NCBI GenBank assembly: GCA_041658605.1
Contig: JBAZZU010000015.1
Span: 1-54,326 of the forward strand
DNA: 54,326 nt
Source: JBAZWE01 sp041658605
GTDB taxonomy: Bacteria > Actinomycetota > Thermoleophilia > BMS3ABIN01
Reading direction: 5' to 3'
The notes under the pieces were generated by a model, which was not told the origin of the DNA, did not search any database, and saw only the letters and a list, made by a program, of their open reading frames with translations. The translations under genes and the position numbers were made by a program. Shown one piece after another: positions 18,300 to 26,165 of the stretch (position 1 is its first letter; each line of letters starts with the position of its first letter).

Positions 18300-18343
18300 C
18301 GGCCGCCGCGACCTCCCGGGTTCGAACCCCGGCGAAGGATAAA

Positions 18344-20098
18344 TTGGAAACAGGAATAGAATCACTGCTGGAACGCGTTGAAAAGCCGGCCCGATATATC
18401 GGCGGCGAGACAGGAAGCGTCGTCAAGGAAGACCATTCCCTGCGCGTCGTTCTGAGTTACCCCGATGTCTACGAGATCGGCACCGCCAACCAGGCCGTGC
18501 AGATCATCTACTCGCTTATCAATAACCACACCGGCGCCTGGGCCGAGCGCGCCTATTGTCCCTGGCCCGACATGTCGGAGCTGATGCGGGCTGAGGGCGT
18601 GCCGCTTTTTTCCCTCGAGAGCTGGAAGCCGGTGCGCGAGGCCGATTTCTGGGGAATCACCCTCCAGCACGAACTTACCTATACAAACATACTCGAGATG
18701 CTTGACCTGGCGGGAGTGCCGCTTCGCTCTGAAGACCGCGGTGAAGACGACCCTGTCGTTTTTGCCGGCGGGCCTTGCGCCAGCAACCCGCATCCGGTCG
18801 CGGCTTTCTTCGATTTCATCATCGTCGGTGACGGTGAACAGGTCATGCCGGGACTTATTAGCCTGTGTGAGCTGGAGAAGGGAACACCTCGCAAACAGAT
18901 GCTCGAAAAGCTGGCTGAGATGGACGGGGTTTTCGTCCCGGCGTTCCCGCGCCAGGTTACGAGGGCGGTGGCCGAGGAGCTCGATTACGAGCTGATCCCC
19001 GCGCGGCCGATAGTCCCTTCCATGCATTCTGTGCATGACCGGGCGGCGCTGGAGATTATGCGCGGCTGCACCCGCGGCTGCCGTTTCTGCATGGCGGGCA
19101 ACTGGTACCGACCGGTGCGCGAAAGGCCGATGGAGGAAGTCTGCCGCGCCGTCAACTCCATGATAGCCGGCACGGGCTACGAGGAAGCATCGCTGAGTTC
19201 CCTTTCCACGACCGATTACAGCGCCATCCAGGAAACGCTCGCCGGCCTGGCGCAGTCGAATCCGAACCTCACCATTTCGCTGCCTTCGCTACGGGTCGAT
19301 CCCGCGGCGATAAAGCTGCTGGGCCTGACATCACAGCGCAAGGGTTCGATCACGCTCGCGCCTGAGGCCGGGAGCCAGAGGCTGCGTGACGTCATCAACA
19401 AGCAGGTGACCGGAGAAGATATCCAGGAGGCCATCACGGAAGCGTTTCGCGGCGGCCGGACTACCGTAAAGCTATATTTTATGATCGGCCTGCCGACGGA
19501 GACCGAGGCCGACCTGCAGGGCATCATCGACATAGCCACGGCAGCCAGGCGCATTGGGCGCAGCGAGGCCGCCAGCCCGGGCAGGGTGCAGATAAACGTC
19601 AGCGTCGCCAGCTTTGTGCCCAAGGCTCATACGCCTTTTCAGTGGTTTGGCATGAACGGCCGCGAGGAGCTGGAAAAGAAGCAGGAATACCTGCGGCGCA
19701 ACATGCCGCGCAAACAGATCAAGCTGAGCGTGCACGACCTGATGCCGGGTATGGTCGAGAGCGCGATCGCGCGCGGCCGGGATGTCACAGCCGACGCCAT
19801 CGAGGCTGCATGGAGGGCCGGCGCCCGTTTTGACGCCTGGACCGAGAAGTTTGATTTTTCAGCCTGGGAAAAAGGCTTCGCCGCCGTGGGGAGCACGGTC
19901 GAGCAGGAGGCGACCCGTCCGTTCACGCTGGACGCGGAGCTTCCCTGGGACGATATTGACTCCCGCGTGGAGAAAGATTTCCTCATCGACGAGAAGAAAA
20001 AAGCGGATCGCGCACAGATCACGCTCGATTGCCGCTGGGGCGACTGCTCGGACTGCGGCGTCTGCGAGGGCGGCATCCGGATGACCACATGCAAATGA
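18344..20098 (+). CDS. B12-binding-type radical SAM protein (TIGR03960-like)
   Basis: 584 residues. The N-terminal region (about 20-200) resembles a cobalamin-binding Rossmann domain. The radical SAM cluster motif CX3CX2C is at C242, C246 and C249 (RGCTRGCRFC), coordinating the 4Fe-4S cluster. The C-terminus has another Cys-rich patch (CRWGDCSDCGVC) that may bind a second cluster. The start is TTG at 18344 with GAAGGA upstream. The next gene encodes the TIGR03936/DUF2344 protein that accompanies this family and is sometimes fused to it. The substrate is unknown; the frequent neighbour rng suggests an RNA-related role. Confidence 0.9.
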   Translation: METGIESLLERVEKPARYIGGETGSVVKEDHSLRVVLSYPDVYEIGTANQAVQIIYSLINNHTGAWAERAYCPWPDMSELMRAEGVPLFSLESWKPVREADFWGITLQHELTYTNILEMLDLAGVPLRSEDRGEDDPVVFAGGPCASNPHPVAAFFDFIIVGDGEQVMPGLISLCELEKGTPRKQMLEKLAEMDGVFVPAFPRQVTRAVAEELDYELIPARPIVPSMHSVHDRAALEIMRGCTRGCRFCMAGNWYRPVRERPMEEVCRAVNSMIAGTGYEEASLSSLSTTDYSAIQETLAGLAQSNPNLTISLPSLRVDPAAIKLLGLTSQRKGSITLAPEAGSQRLRDVINKQVTGEDIQEAITEAFRGGRTTVKLYFMIGLPTETEADLQGIIDIATAARRIGRSEAASPGRVQINVSVASFVPKAHTPFQWFGMNGREELEKKQEYLRRNMPRKQIKLSVHDLMPGMVESAIARGRDVTADAIEAAWRAGARFDAWTEKFDFSAWEKGFAAVGSTVEQEATRPFTLDAELPWDDIDSRVEKDFLIDEKKKADRAQITLDCRWGDCSDCGVCEGGIRMTTCK

Positions 20099-20107
20099 GA
20101 TGACTAT

Positions 20108-20824
20108 ATGAACTTCAACTACCAGATGAGATTTTCAAAGACCGGCAGGGCGCGGTTCATCGCGCACCTGGACACCCTGAGCTGCCTGATGCGCGCGATC
20201 CGGCGCGCCGGCTTCGAGTTCGCGTTGACGCAGGGGATGCGGCCAAAGCCCGTCCTCAGCCTGGCGATGCCGCTCGGCGTCGGCGTCGAGGGCGAGGACG
20301 AGATCTGCGATTTCTCCCTCCAGCAGCGGGCGCCGCTGACGGAGCTTGCAAAGAAACTGGGCAGCGAGCTGCCCGAGGGGATGGAGCTGAAATCGGTGGG
20401 CCCCTCGTTCGACCGCACCAAGTCCGCGTCCAGGGTGCAGTCGGTCTCATACAGGATCGAGTTAGCCGGTGCGCCTGCCGGGCTTTCGGAAGCGGCCGGG
20501 CGCTACAACGGAGAAAGCGCGATCGTCCTGCTCAGGAAGAGGCCCAAGGGCGACAAGGAAGTCGACATCAAAAAGTATGTGAGGCAGGTCGAGCTGTCCG
20601 AGGGCGATGCTGACCCGCAGGGCATTACTTTCGATATGGCGGTGACCTCCGAAGGCACGGGCCGGCCGGACGAGATCATCGGGGCGCTGTCCGGCATCTG
20701 CGGCGAGGATATTCGAATATCGCGCATCGTCAGGACCTCCATCGTCATCAAGGAAGAGGCGACGCCTGTGCCAGCAAGGCCCGGACACAACGGACGCGCC
20801 ACATACAGGGGCAAAAGGCGCTAG
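20108..20824 (+). CDS. TIGR03936/DUF2344 radical-SAM-linked protein
   Basis: 238 residues opening with the family signature: a strand with RFSKTGRARFIAHLD followed by MRAIRRAGFEFALTQGMRPKP. It is the standard partner of the radical SAM protein encoded nine bases upstream and is probably made as a separate subunit of the same enzyme. The C-terminal 20 residues are basic and look disordered. Function is unknown in the family. Confidence 0.9.
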   Translation: MNFNYQMRFSKTGRARFIAHLDTLSCLMRAIRRAGFEFALTQGMRPKPVLSLAMPLGVGVEGEDEICDFSLQQRAPLTELAKKLGSELPEGMELKSVGPSFDRTKSASRVQSVSYRIELAGAPAGLSEAAGRYNGESAIVLLRKRPKGDKEVDIKKYVRQVELSEGDADPQGITFDMAVTSEGTGRPDEIIGALSGICGEDIRISRIVRTSIVIKEEATPVPARPGHNGRATYRGKRR

Positions 20825-20858
20825 ATGCAGCCAGGTTTTAACTGTTTACCCATGTGGA

Positions 20859-20864
20859 TATAAT
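20859..20864 (+). promoter_or_regulatory. Candidate -10 box of an rng promoter
   Basis: A perfect TATAAT upstream of rng. The -35 region is weak, with T-rich sequence at 20836-20841. The leader to the rng start would be about 175 bases, with a small GGGACGGTCCC palindrome near 20876-20886. RNase E/G genes are often autoregulated through long leaders. Confidence 0.4.
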
Positions 20865-21045
20865 ATGATGCAAGGGGACGGTCCCGGTTTGTCCTGGTTC
20901 TCCCAAAAGTTTAAGCCCGCATTTTTCACTGCCTGAAGAAATTTTGCCGGACACGCGGGCGAATTGGAAGTTTGTCAAGGTTTGAACGGAAGCCACGCCG
21001 GTTCGAGGCGGGCGGCCGCTTTCTACAAAATTTAACGAAAGGCAG

Positions 21046-22833
21046 TTGAGCAACATGGCAGGTCGCGCCAAGCAGATCCTGGTGAGCGCGGAGCCGAACG
21101 AACTCAAGGTGGCAATTCTTGAAGACGGCAGGCTTTGCGAGATTTACGTCGAGAGGAAGGGCCGCCGGCCGCTGGCCGGCAACATCTACAAGGGCAAGGT
21201 AGAAAACGTGCTGCCGGGCATGGAGGCGGCATTCGTCGATATCGGGCTCGAGAAAAACGGTTTCCTCTACGTCGAGGAAGTCATGGTACACGAGGACCCC
21301 GACAAGCGCCCCAAGAAGATCACCCAGATGCTGCGCTCGGGCCAGGAGATACTGGTCCAGATCGGGAAAGACCCGATGGGAACCAAGGGCGCCCGCCTTA
21401 CCACCCAGTTATCGATTCCCGGCACATTCCTCGTCTATGTTCCCGATGGTGATGGCGTCGGCGTATCGCGCCGGCTTCCGGACGAAGAGCGTCAGCGGCT
21501 GCGGCAGATGTGCCGTGAGCTCAAGGTCAAGGGGGCGGGCTTAATCGTCCGCACGGCCGCCGAAGGCGTGACGAAGAAGGAGCTGACCGGGGACCTGAGG
21601 TTCCTCGAAAAGATGTGGCAGACCGTCAAGGGACGCGACAAGGGTTCACCGGCACCGTCGCTGCTTTATTCGGAGATGGAAGTATCCCTGAAAGTCATGC
21701 GCGACCTCTTCAATGACACCTACGATCGGGTCCTGGTCGATTCGCAGCGTGAATATGACAGGATCCGCTCCTTTATGAAGAAGACGTCCTCGGAGCTTAT
21801 CGACCGTGTCGAGCTCTACCAGGGCAGCAAGCCACTTATGGAGACTTACGGGGTCGACGAGGAGATCAAGAAGGCGCTCAAGCGCAGGGTCGACCTCCCC
21901 AGCGGCGGCTACCTGGTCATCGAATATACCGAGGCGATGACGATTATCGACGTCAATACCGGCCGTTACGTGGGCAAGACGCGGCTCGAAGACACTATCG
22001 TCAAGACGAACATCGAGGCCTGCAAGGAGGTCGTGCGCCAGCTGCGCCTGCGCGACATCGGCGGCATCATCATCATCGACTTCATCGACATGGCCCGGCC
22101 CCGCAACCGGCACCAGGTGCTTGAGACGCTGGGCAAGGAGCTGGACACCGACCGTACCAAGACTTATATAGTCGAGCTCTCGCCGCTGGGGCTGGTCGAG
22201 ATGACCAGGCAGAACGTCACTGACGGTCTGAGGGGGATACTCACAAAGACATGCCCGACCTGTGAAGGCGAGGGCGTGATCGTTTCCGAGGAGACGATGG
22301 CGTTCGATATCGAACGGCGCCTGCGGCGTCTGGCGGCGACATCGCCCCAGGAGGCCTTTCTGGTGGAGGTCCATCCCAAAGTGGCGGCCATGCTCATCGG
22401 CCAGGGCGGAGCCAAGCTGCGCGAGCTGGAAGAGGAGACGCACAAGTATTTCAGCTTCGAGGGGCTGGACACCATCCCCATAGATACATTTGAAGTCTCG
22501 GCAGAGGGCAGCCGCGACGCCATCCAGCGGGCTTCACTGCCCGTGGCCGAGGGCGACGACGTGAGGCTGCGTATCGAGGAGCCCCACATGTATAACCCCG
22601 ACGACGCCATCGCCAGGATCGACGGCTATGTAGTCAGCATAGCCGGCGGCAGCAAGATGGTGGGGCAGGACACGAAAGTCCATATCGACAGCGTCACCCG
22701 CACCTGCGCCTATGCGACCCTGGTGGAAGATAACCAGCAGGATTCAGCCGAGGAAAAGCAGCCAGGCGGCAGCGGCGACATCGACGTGCCCAAGAGGCAG
22801 GATTGGAGAGTCACCCCGGAGGAAAGCCCCTGA
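21046..22833 (+). CDS. rng: Ribonuclease E/G family endoribonuclease
   Basis: 595 residues. An S1 RNA-binding domain lies at about 45-125 (GNIYKGKVENVLPGMEAAFVDIG). The catalytic DNase I-like part carries Asp302 (IIDVNTG) and Asp345 (IIIDFIDM), which bind the active-site metal. The Zn-link CPTC is at 403-406, required for dimerisation in relatives. The length and short ends fit the RNase G type, which processes rRNA and turns over mRNA. The start is TTG at 21046 or ATG at 21055; GAAAGG (21037-21042) sits between ideal spacings for both. Confidence 0.94.
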   Translation: MSNMAGRAKQILVSAEPNELKVAILEDGRLCEIYVERKGRRPLAGNIYKGKVENVLPGMEAAFVDIGLEKNGFLYVEEVMVHEDPDKRPKKITQMLRSGQEILVQIGKDPMGTKGARLTTQLSIPGTFLVYVPDGDGVGVSRRLPDEERQRLRQMCRELKVKGAGLIVRTAAEGVTKKELTGDLRFLEKMWQTVKGRDKGSPAPSLLYSEMEVSLKVMRDLFNDTYDRVLVDSQREYDRIRSFMKKTSSELIDRVELYQGSKPLMETYGVDEEIKKALKRRVDLPSGGYLVIEYTEAMTIIDVNTGRYVGKTRLEDTIVKTNIEACKEVVRQLRLRDIGGIIIIDFIDMARPRNRHQVLETLGKELDTDRTKTYIVELSPLGLVEMTRQNVTDGLRGILTKTCPTCEGEGVIVSEETMAFDIERRLRRLAATSPQEAFLVEVHPKVAAMLIGQGGAKLRELEEETHKYFSFEGLDTIPIDTFEVSAEGSRDAIQRASLPVAEGDDVRLRIEEPHMYNPDDAIARIDGYVVSIAGGSKMVGQDTKVHIDSVTRTCAYATLVEDNQQDSAEEKQPGGSGDIDVPKRQDWRVTPEESP

Positions 22834-22835
22834 GG

Positions 22836-22864
22836 TTGGCGCTTGCCCCACGGTTTGCTATAAT
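22836..22864 (+). promoter_or_regulatory. Sigma-A promoter with extended -10 for rplU-rpmA
   Basis: -35 TTGGCG (22836-22841), a 17-base spacer, and TATAAT (22859-22864) preceded by TGC, an extended -10. Start near 22871, leaving a leader of about 150 bases before rplU. It could hold an L21-type autoregulatory structure, but none is recognised with confidence. Confidence 0.7.
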
Positions 22865-23020
22865 CCGTGAGGCTCGTAGGGAGGCTTGCGGGAAGTTACG
22901 CCTGCACTCCGGATTTGCTCACGATGTTGTTATTCCATCAGTAAAACGGTCGCGTGAAGTCATGGGCGCTACGGTAAATATGGAGAAAGTCTCTTAAATT
23001 AAACAGATTTGGATGAGAAT

Positions 23021-23356
23021 ATGTACGCGGTAATCGAACTTTGCGGAAAACAGCACAAGGTCATTCAGGGCGAAGAGCTGCTGGTCGATCGACTCGACGT
23101 GGAGGAAGGCAAGTCGATGACACTCGTTCCCGTGCTCCTCGGCGGAGACAAACCGGCCGTGACGGCTGCCGAACTCAAGGGCGCCAAGGTCAAGGTCAAG
23201 GTGGAAGGCCACCTGCTGGGTAAAAAGATCCGCGTTTTCAAATACAAGGCCAAAAAAGGCTATCGCCGCAACAACGGCCATCGCAGCCGTCTTTCGAAGA
23301 TTACGATTCAGACCATAACCACGGGCAAGAAGAAGGTGGAGACAGATGGCGCATAA
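23021..23356 (+). CDS. rplU: Large ribosomal subunit protein bL21
   Basis: 111 residues from the ATG at 23021, with GGATGAG just upstream; a TTG four codons earlier is less likely. It has the L21 opening MYAVIELCGKQHKV and the basic central loop KYKAKKGYRRNNGHR that contacts 23S rRNA. The last codons overlap the start of rpmA by 11 bases, a common arrangement. Confidence 0.96.
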   Translation: MYAVIELCGKQHKVIQGEELLVDRLDVEEGKSMTLVPVLLGGDKPAVTAAELKGAKVKVKVEGHLLGKKIRVFKYKAKKGYRRNNGHRSRLSKITIQTITTGKKKVETDGA

Positions 23357-23603
23357 AAAAGGTTCGGGTACAAGCCGGAACGGGCGCGATTCGAATTCGC
23401 AGCGGCTGGGCTGCAAGAGTTTTGGCGGCCAGGTCATATCGGCCGGATCGATCATTGTCAGGCAGCGGGGCACCCGCTTCAAGCCGGGTCCAGGCGCAGG
23501 TATAGGCGGCGACGACACGATCTTCGCCACGGTGACCGGCCGGGTTGTCTTCTCACGCGGCGCGACGAGGACGATCAGCGTCATACCGGAAGAGCTTGTC
23601 TGA
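23346..23603 (+). CDS. rpmA: Large ribosomal subunit protein bL27
   Basis: 85 residues beginning MAHKKGSGTSRNGRDS, whose N-terminus reaches the peptidyl transferase centre. There is no cleavable extension of the kind found in Firmicutes, which helps with placing the organism. Conserved RGTRFKPGPG is present. It overlaps rplU and is followed by a strong terminator at 23637. Confidence 0.97.
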   Translation: MAHKKGSGTSRNGRDSNSQRLGCKSFGGQVISAGSIIVRQRGTRFKPGPGAGIGGDDTIFATVTGRVVFSRGATRTISVIPEELV

Positions 23604-23636
23604 CATAAGGTTCAAAGTAATATCAGGAAACTTCAA

Positions 23637-23661
23637 GGCTGCCCTTCAGGCGGCCTTTTTT
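23637..23661 (+). terminator. Rho-independent terminator after rplU-rpmA
   Basis: Seven-base-pair stem GGCTGCC/GGCGGCC (one G-T pair) with a five-base loop, followed by six T. It separates rplU-rpmA from the TM2 gene and obgE. Confidence 0.85.
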
Positions 23662-23680
23662 GTTATCTGCCGATATAAGA

Positions 23681-23797
23681 GCGACTTTTTCTGTCATCCT
23701 GCGTAGAGCCACACTTTCTGACATCCTGGGGGCGACGATTATTGTCATCGTGAGCAAAGCGACTTTTTCTGTCACCCTGAGCGAAGCGAAGGATCTG
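23681..23797 (+). repeat. Four imperfect tandem repeats of the TGTCATCCTGAGCGAAG type
   Basis: Units begin at about 23681, 23709, 23733 and 23759, each with a GCGACTTTTTCTGTCATCCTG-like sequence decayed to different degrees. The last carries CCTGAGCGAAGCGAAGGATC, a motif seen in intergenic repeats of many bacteria. A related single copy lies at 40975. Confidence 0.65.
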
Positions 23798-23802
23798 CTT
23801 AT

Positions 23803-23830
23803 ATGACAAGTTTTACGATCGCGCTATAAT
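23803..23830 (+). promoter_or_regulatory. Promoter for the TM2 gene, partly built from an obgE relic
   Basis: -35 ATGACA (23803-23808), a 16-base spacer, and TATAAT (23825-23830). The -10 lies inside the decayed obgE copy, where the matching obgE bases read TACAAT, so one transition completed the box. Confidence 0.55.
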
Positions 23831-23860
23831 CGATCTGCTTGCAGGATAGAGCGGCTACAA
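23807..23860 (+). pseudogene. Decayed duplicate of the obgE 5' end
   Basis: 54 bases align without gaps to obgE 24332-24385, offset by 525 bases, with 43 identical positions and a perfect 15-base core at 23828-23842. The start codon has become AAG and an in-frame TAA has arisen. Most differences are transitions. Confidence 0.75.
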
Positions 23861-23963
23861 ACAGAATTAATATTCACTTCTGTTAGTGAAAGGAGTCTGG
23901 CTGGGTACAGCATGCAGGCAGGATGTCAGTGAGGCTATATTCACAAGGCTAAAGGAGAAATAA

Positions 23964-24176
23964 ATGGCATCATCCGAGAAAAGCAAGATCACCGCATTAT
24001 TGCTCTGTTTTTTCCTGGGCGGCCTGGGCGTGCACAGATTTTATGTCGGGAAAACCGGGACCGGAATATTGATGTTGCTGACGCTCGGCGGACTCGGCGT
24101 CTGGACGCTTATTGATTTCGTCATGATCATCCTGGGCAAATTTACCGACAGCGAAGGAAACCTGCTGGACACATAA
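23964..24176 (+). CDS. TM2-domain small membrane protein
   Basis: 70 residues with AAAGGAGA before the ATG. It is a whole TM2 domain: two membrane helices (about 9-25 and 32-55) around the signature GGLGVHRFYVGKTGTGI, with the DF segment in the second helix. TM2 proteins are widespread and mostly uncharacterised. It has its own promoter and a very strong terminator, so it forms a monocistronic unit between rpmA and obgE, genes that are usually adjacent. The flanking obgE relic suggests the unit was inserted. Confidence 0.88.
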   Translation: MASSEKSKITALLLCFFLGGLGVHRFYVGKTGTGILMLLTLGGLGVWTLIDFVMIILGKFTDSEGNLLDT

Positions 24177-24201
24177 CACAATACTGTCTTTAAAATCACG
24201 G

Positions 24202-24246
24202 GTAAGGGCATTCGTCGCTGACGCGACGAATGCCCTTACTTTTTTC
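24202..24246 (+). terminator. Strong Rho-independent terminator after the TM2 gene
   Basis: A perfect 17-base-pair stem (24202-24218 with 24223-24239), a four-base loop TGAC, then seven T. Confidence 0.93.
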
Positions 24247-24332
24247 CACGCCTGTCTGCATCAGCACTACGGTTATCCATATCCCTGGGCTGTCATACGG
24301 CAACCGGCCGCCGGATAGCATAAAATAGCTTC

Positions 24333-25691
24333 ATGTTTTATGACCGCGCTACAATCGATCTGCTTGCGGGGAAGGGCGGCAACGGTTGCGTCAGCTTTCG
24401 CCGTGAGAAGTTCGTACCCAAGGGTGGCCCGGACGGCGGCGACGGGGGAGACGGCGGCGACGTCATCCTGGTTGCTTCCAGACGCCTGCGGGACCTGACC
24501 TATTTCCAGCGGCAGCGGCATTTCCGGGCCGAAAAGGGCAGGCCGGGTGAAGGCGCCAAAAGGCATGGCAAACGCGGCGAGGATCTGGTCATCGAAGTTC
24601 CCTGCGGCACCCAGATCAGGATAGGCGAAGAACTCGTGGCCGACCTCACGATCGAAGGGCAGCGGTTTCTGGCTGTCCGCGGCGGCGACGCCGGCAAGGG
24701 GAACTCGCGGTTTGTCACCTCGACGCGCCGGGTGCCGCGATTCGCGGAGCTTGGTCTTCCCGGGGAAGAGCTGACAGTGGACCTGGAGCTGAAGCTGCTG
24801 GCGGATGCCGGTCTGCTGGGATTCCCCAATGCCGGCAAATCCTCCCTGCTCAGGCGCATATCCCACGCCAAACCCAAGGTGGCCGACTACCCGTTCACCA
24901 CGGTCGCACCCATGCTTGGAACTGTCGAGGACCCGGATGGACATAACCAGTTCACGGTCGCGGACATACCCGGATTACTGGAGGGGGCCAGCGAGGGCGT
25001 CGGCCTGGGTGACGAGTTTCTCATGCACCTGGAACGGACGGGCCTGCTTATCCACCTGGTCGATGTCACTGGATACTACGGCCAGGATCCGGTCGATAAC
25101 TTCATATCAATCAACCGGGAACTGAGCGGATACAGCCCCGAGCTGGCGGCAAAAATGCAGTTCATCGCGCTGAACAAGGTTGACCTCGAATCAGAAAATA
25201 TTGTAAAAGAAGTAACAACTACGCTGGCCGCTGAAGTCGCCCGGCGCTGCCGCTCAGGAGACGCTGCGTTCGCATGGCTCATGGACATGGCTGACGGCGA
25301 CCCGGACCAGGTCGATGGTTCCGCGGCCATCATCTCCATATCCGCCGCGACCGGAGCGGGAATCAATCCCCTGATCAGGCGTGTCTACGACCTTTTACAG
25401 CGTTCCTGGGAGAGCAGGCCGGTCCTTCAGGCAAGCGAGCCTGGCGGCCATATCACATACAGGCCGTCAGCCGGGGATCACTGGGAAATCTCGGAAGAAG
25501 AAGGCAGATACCGCATATCCGGTCCCGCGGTCGAGCGTATCGTGGCCCGGACGGATTTTGATAACGAGGAGGCGGTGGGTTATCTCCAGGAGCGTATGGA
25601 GAAACTCGGCGTCAGCGAGGCCCTGCGCGCGGCCGGCGCCGTCTCGGGAGAAGACGTCATCATCGGCAGTATGGAGTTCGAATTCTGGTAA
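24333..25691 (+). CDS. obgE: GTPase Obg
   Basis: 452 residues. The glycine-rich Obg fold is at 1-156 (FVPKGGPDGGDGGDGG), followed by the G domain with P-loop GFPNAGKS (163-170), the DIPGL switch and the NKVD base-recognition motif, and a C-terminal OCT-type domain. Obg GTPases act in 50S subunit assembly and the stringent response. The ATG has no Shine-Dalgarno sequence; TAAAAT at 24321-24326, six bases before it, could be a -10 box giving a leaderless mRNA. Normally obg follows rpmA directly; here a TM2 unit lies between. Confidence 0.96.
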   Translation: MFYDRATIDLLAGKGGNGCVSFRREKFVPKGGPDGGDGGDGGDVILVASRRLRDLTYFQRQRHFRAEKGRPGEGAKRHGKRGEDLVIEVPCGTQIRIGEELVADLTIEGQRFLAVRGGDAGKGNSRFVTSTRRVPRFAELGLPGEELTVDLELKLLADAGLLGFPNAGKSSLLRRISHAKPKVADYPFTTVAPMLGTVEDPDGHNQFTVADIPGLLEGASEGVGLGDEFLMHLERTGLLIHLVDVTGYYGQDPVDNFISINRELSGYSPELAAKMQFIALNKVDLESENIVKEVTTTLAAEVARRCRSGDAAFAWLMDMADGDPDQVDGSAAIISISAATGAGINPLIRRVYDLLQRSWESRPVLQASEPGGHITYRPSAGDHWEISEEEGRYRISGPAVERIVARTDFDNEEAVGYLQERMEKLGVSEALRAAGAVSGEDVIIGSMEFEFW

Positions 25692-25745
25692 GCTGGACCG
25701 GTTTTCATCATAAATGGCCGTGTCGGTCGGAAAGCTTGAACAATC

Positions 25746-26105
25746 ATGGAAATAGAAAGAAAATATCTATATGGAATGATCGCCATCGTCGCGGTTATCG
25801 TGGCGCTGCTCGTCTGGTTCTTCTTCATCAGGTCGAGTCCCTACGATCCGGTCGCCGGAATGTACTGTAGTAACGTATCCGGCTCCAGCAATTGCTACGA
25901 GCTGAAAGATGACGGGACTTATGTCCAGAGGGTAAGACTCGCCGGCTCGGACAGGGAAGACACGTTCGAGAGCCAGTACCGGATCAGGGACAACGAGATC
26001 AACCTTGACAGCCCCAACGAACAGATAGGCAGGCGAACCATCTTCACGGTCGAGGGCAACAGGCTGTGCGCGAACGGCGAATGCCTGTTTGTAAGGCAGG
26101 ATTAG
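25746..26105 (+). CDS. Membrane-anchored small protein of unknown function
   Basis: 119 residues: one N-terminal membrane helix (about 9-28, IAIVAVIVALLVWFFFI) and an extracytoplasmic domain of about 85 residues. The domain has four cysteines (C38, C46, C108, C113) that could form disulphides, and the pattern resembles a small beta-sandwich. No family is recognised. It lies between obgE and pyrF in the same orientation. The ATG follows CAATC without a clear ribosome site. Confidence 0.65.
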   Translation: MEIERKYLYGMIAIVAVIVALLVWFFFIRSSPYDPVAGMYCSNVSGSSNCYELKDDGTYVQRVRLAGSDREDTFESQYRIRDNEINLDSPNEQIGRRTIFTVEGNRLCANGECLFVRQD

Positions 26106-26165
26106 AATGCCGACGCCGGTCTGCAAATGGGCCGTCCCGCGGGAAAAGCTATGAAATGAGCAGAT

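Larger units (their letters stand above)
23662..23963 (+). other. Repeat-rich intergenic region upstream of the TM2 gene
   Basis: About 300 bases with no gene. It holds four imperfect repeats (23681-23797), a promoter (23803-23830), and a decayed copy of the obgE 5' end (23807-23860). Confidence 0.7.

Noticed and set aside
18248..18339. A functional tRNA with a long variable arm
   Set aside because: Only the T-arm and most of the acceptor pair. The anticodon stem does not form and the 5' half is coding sequence of the DUF697 protein.
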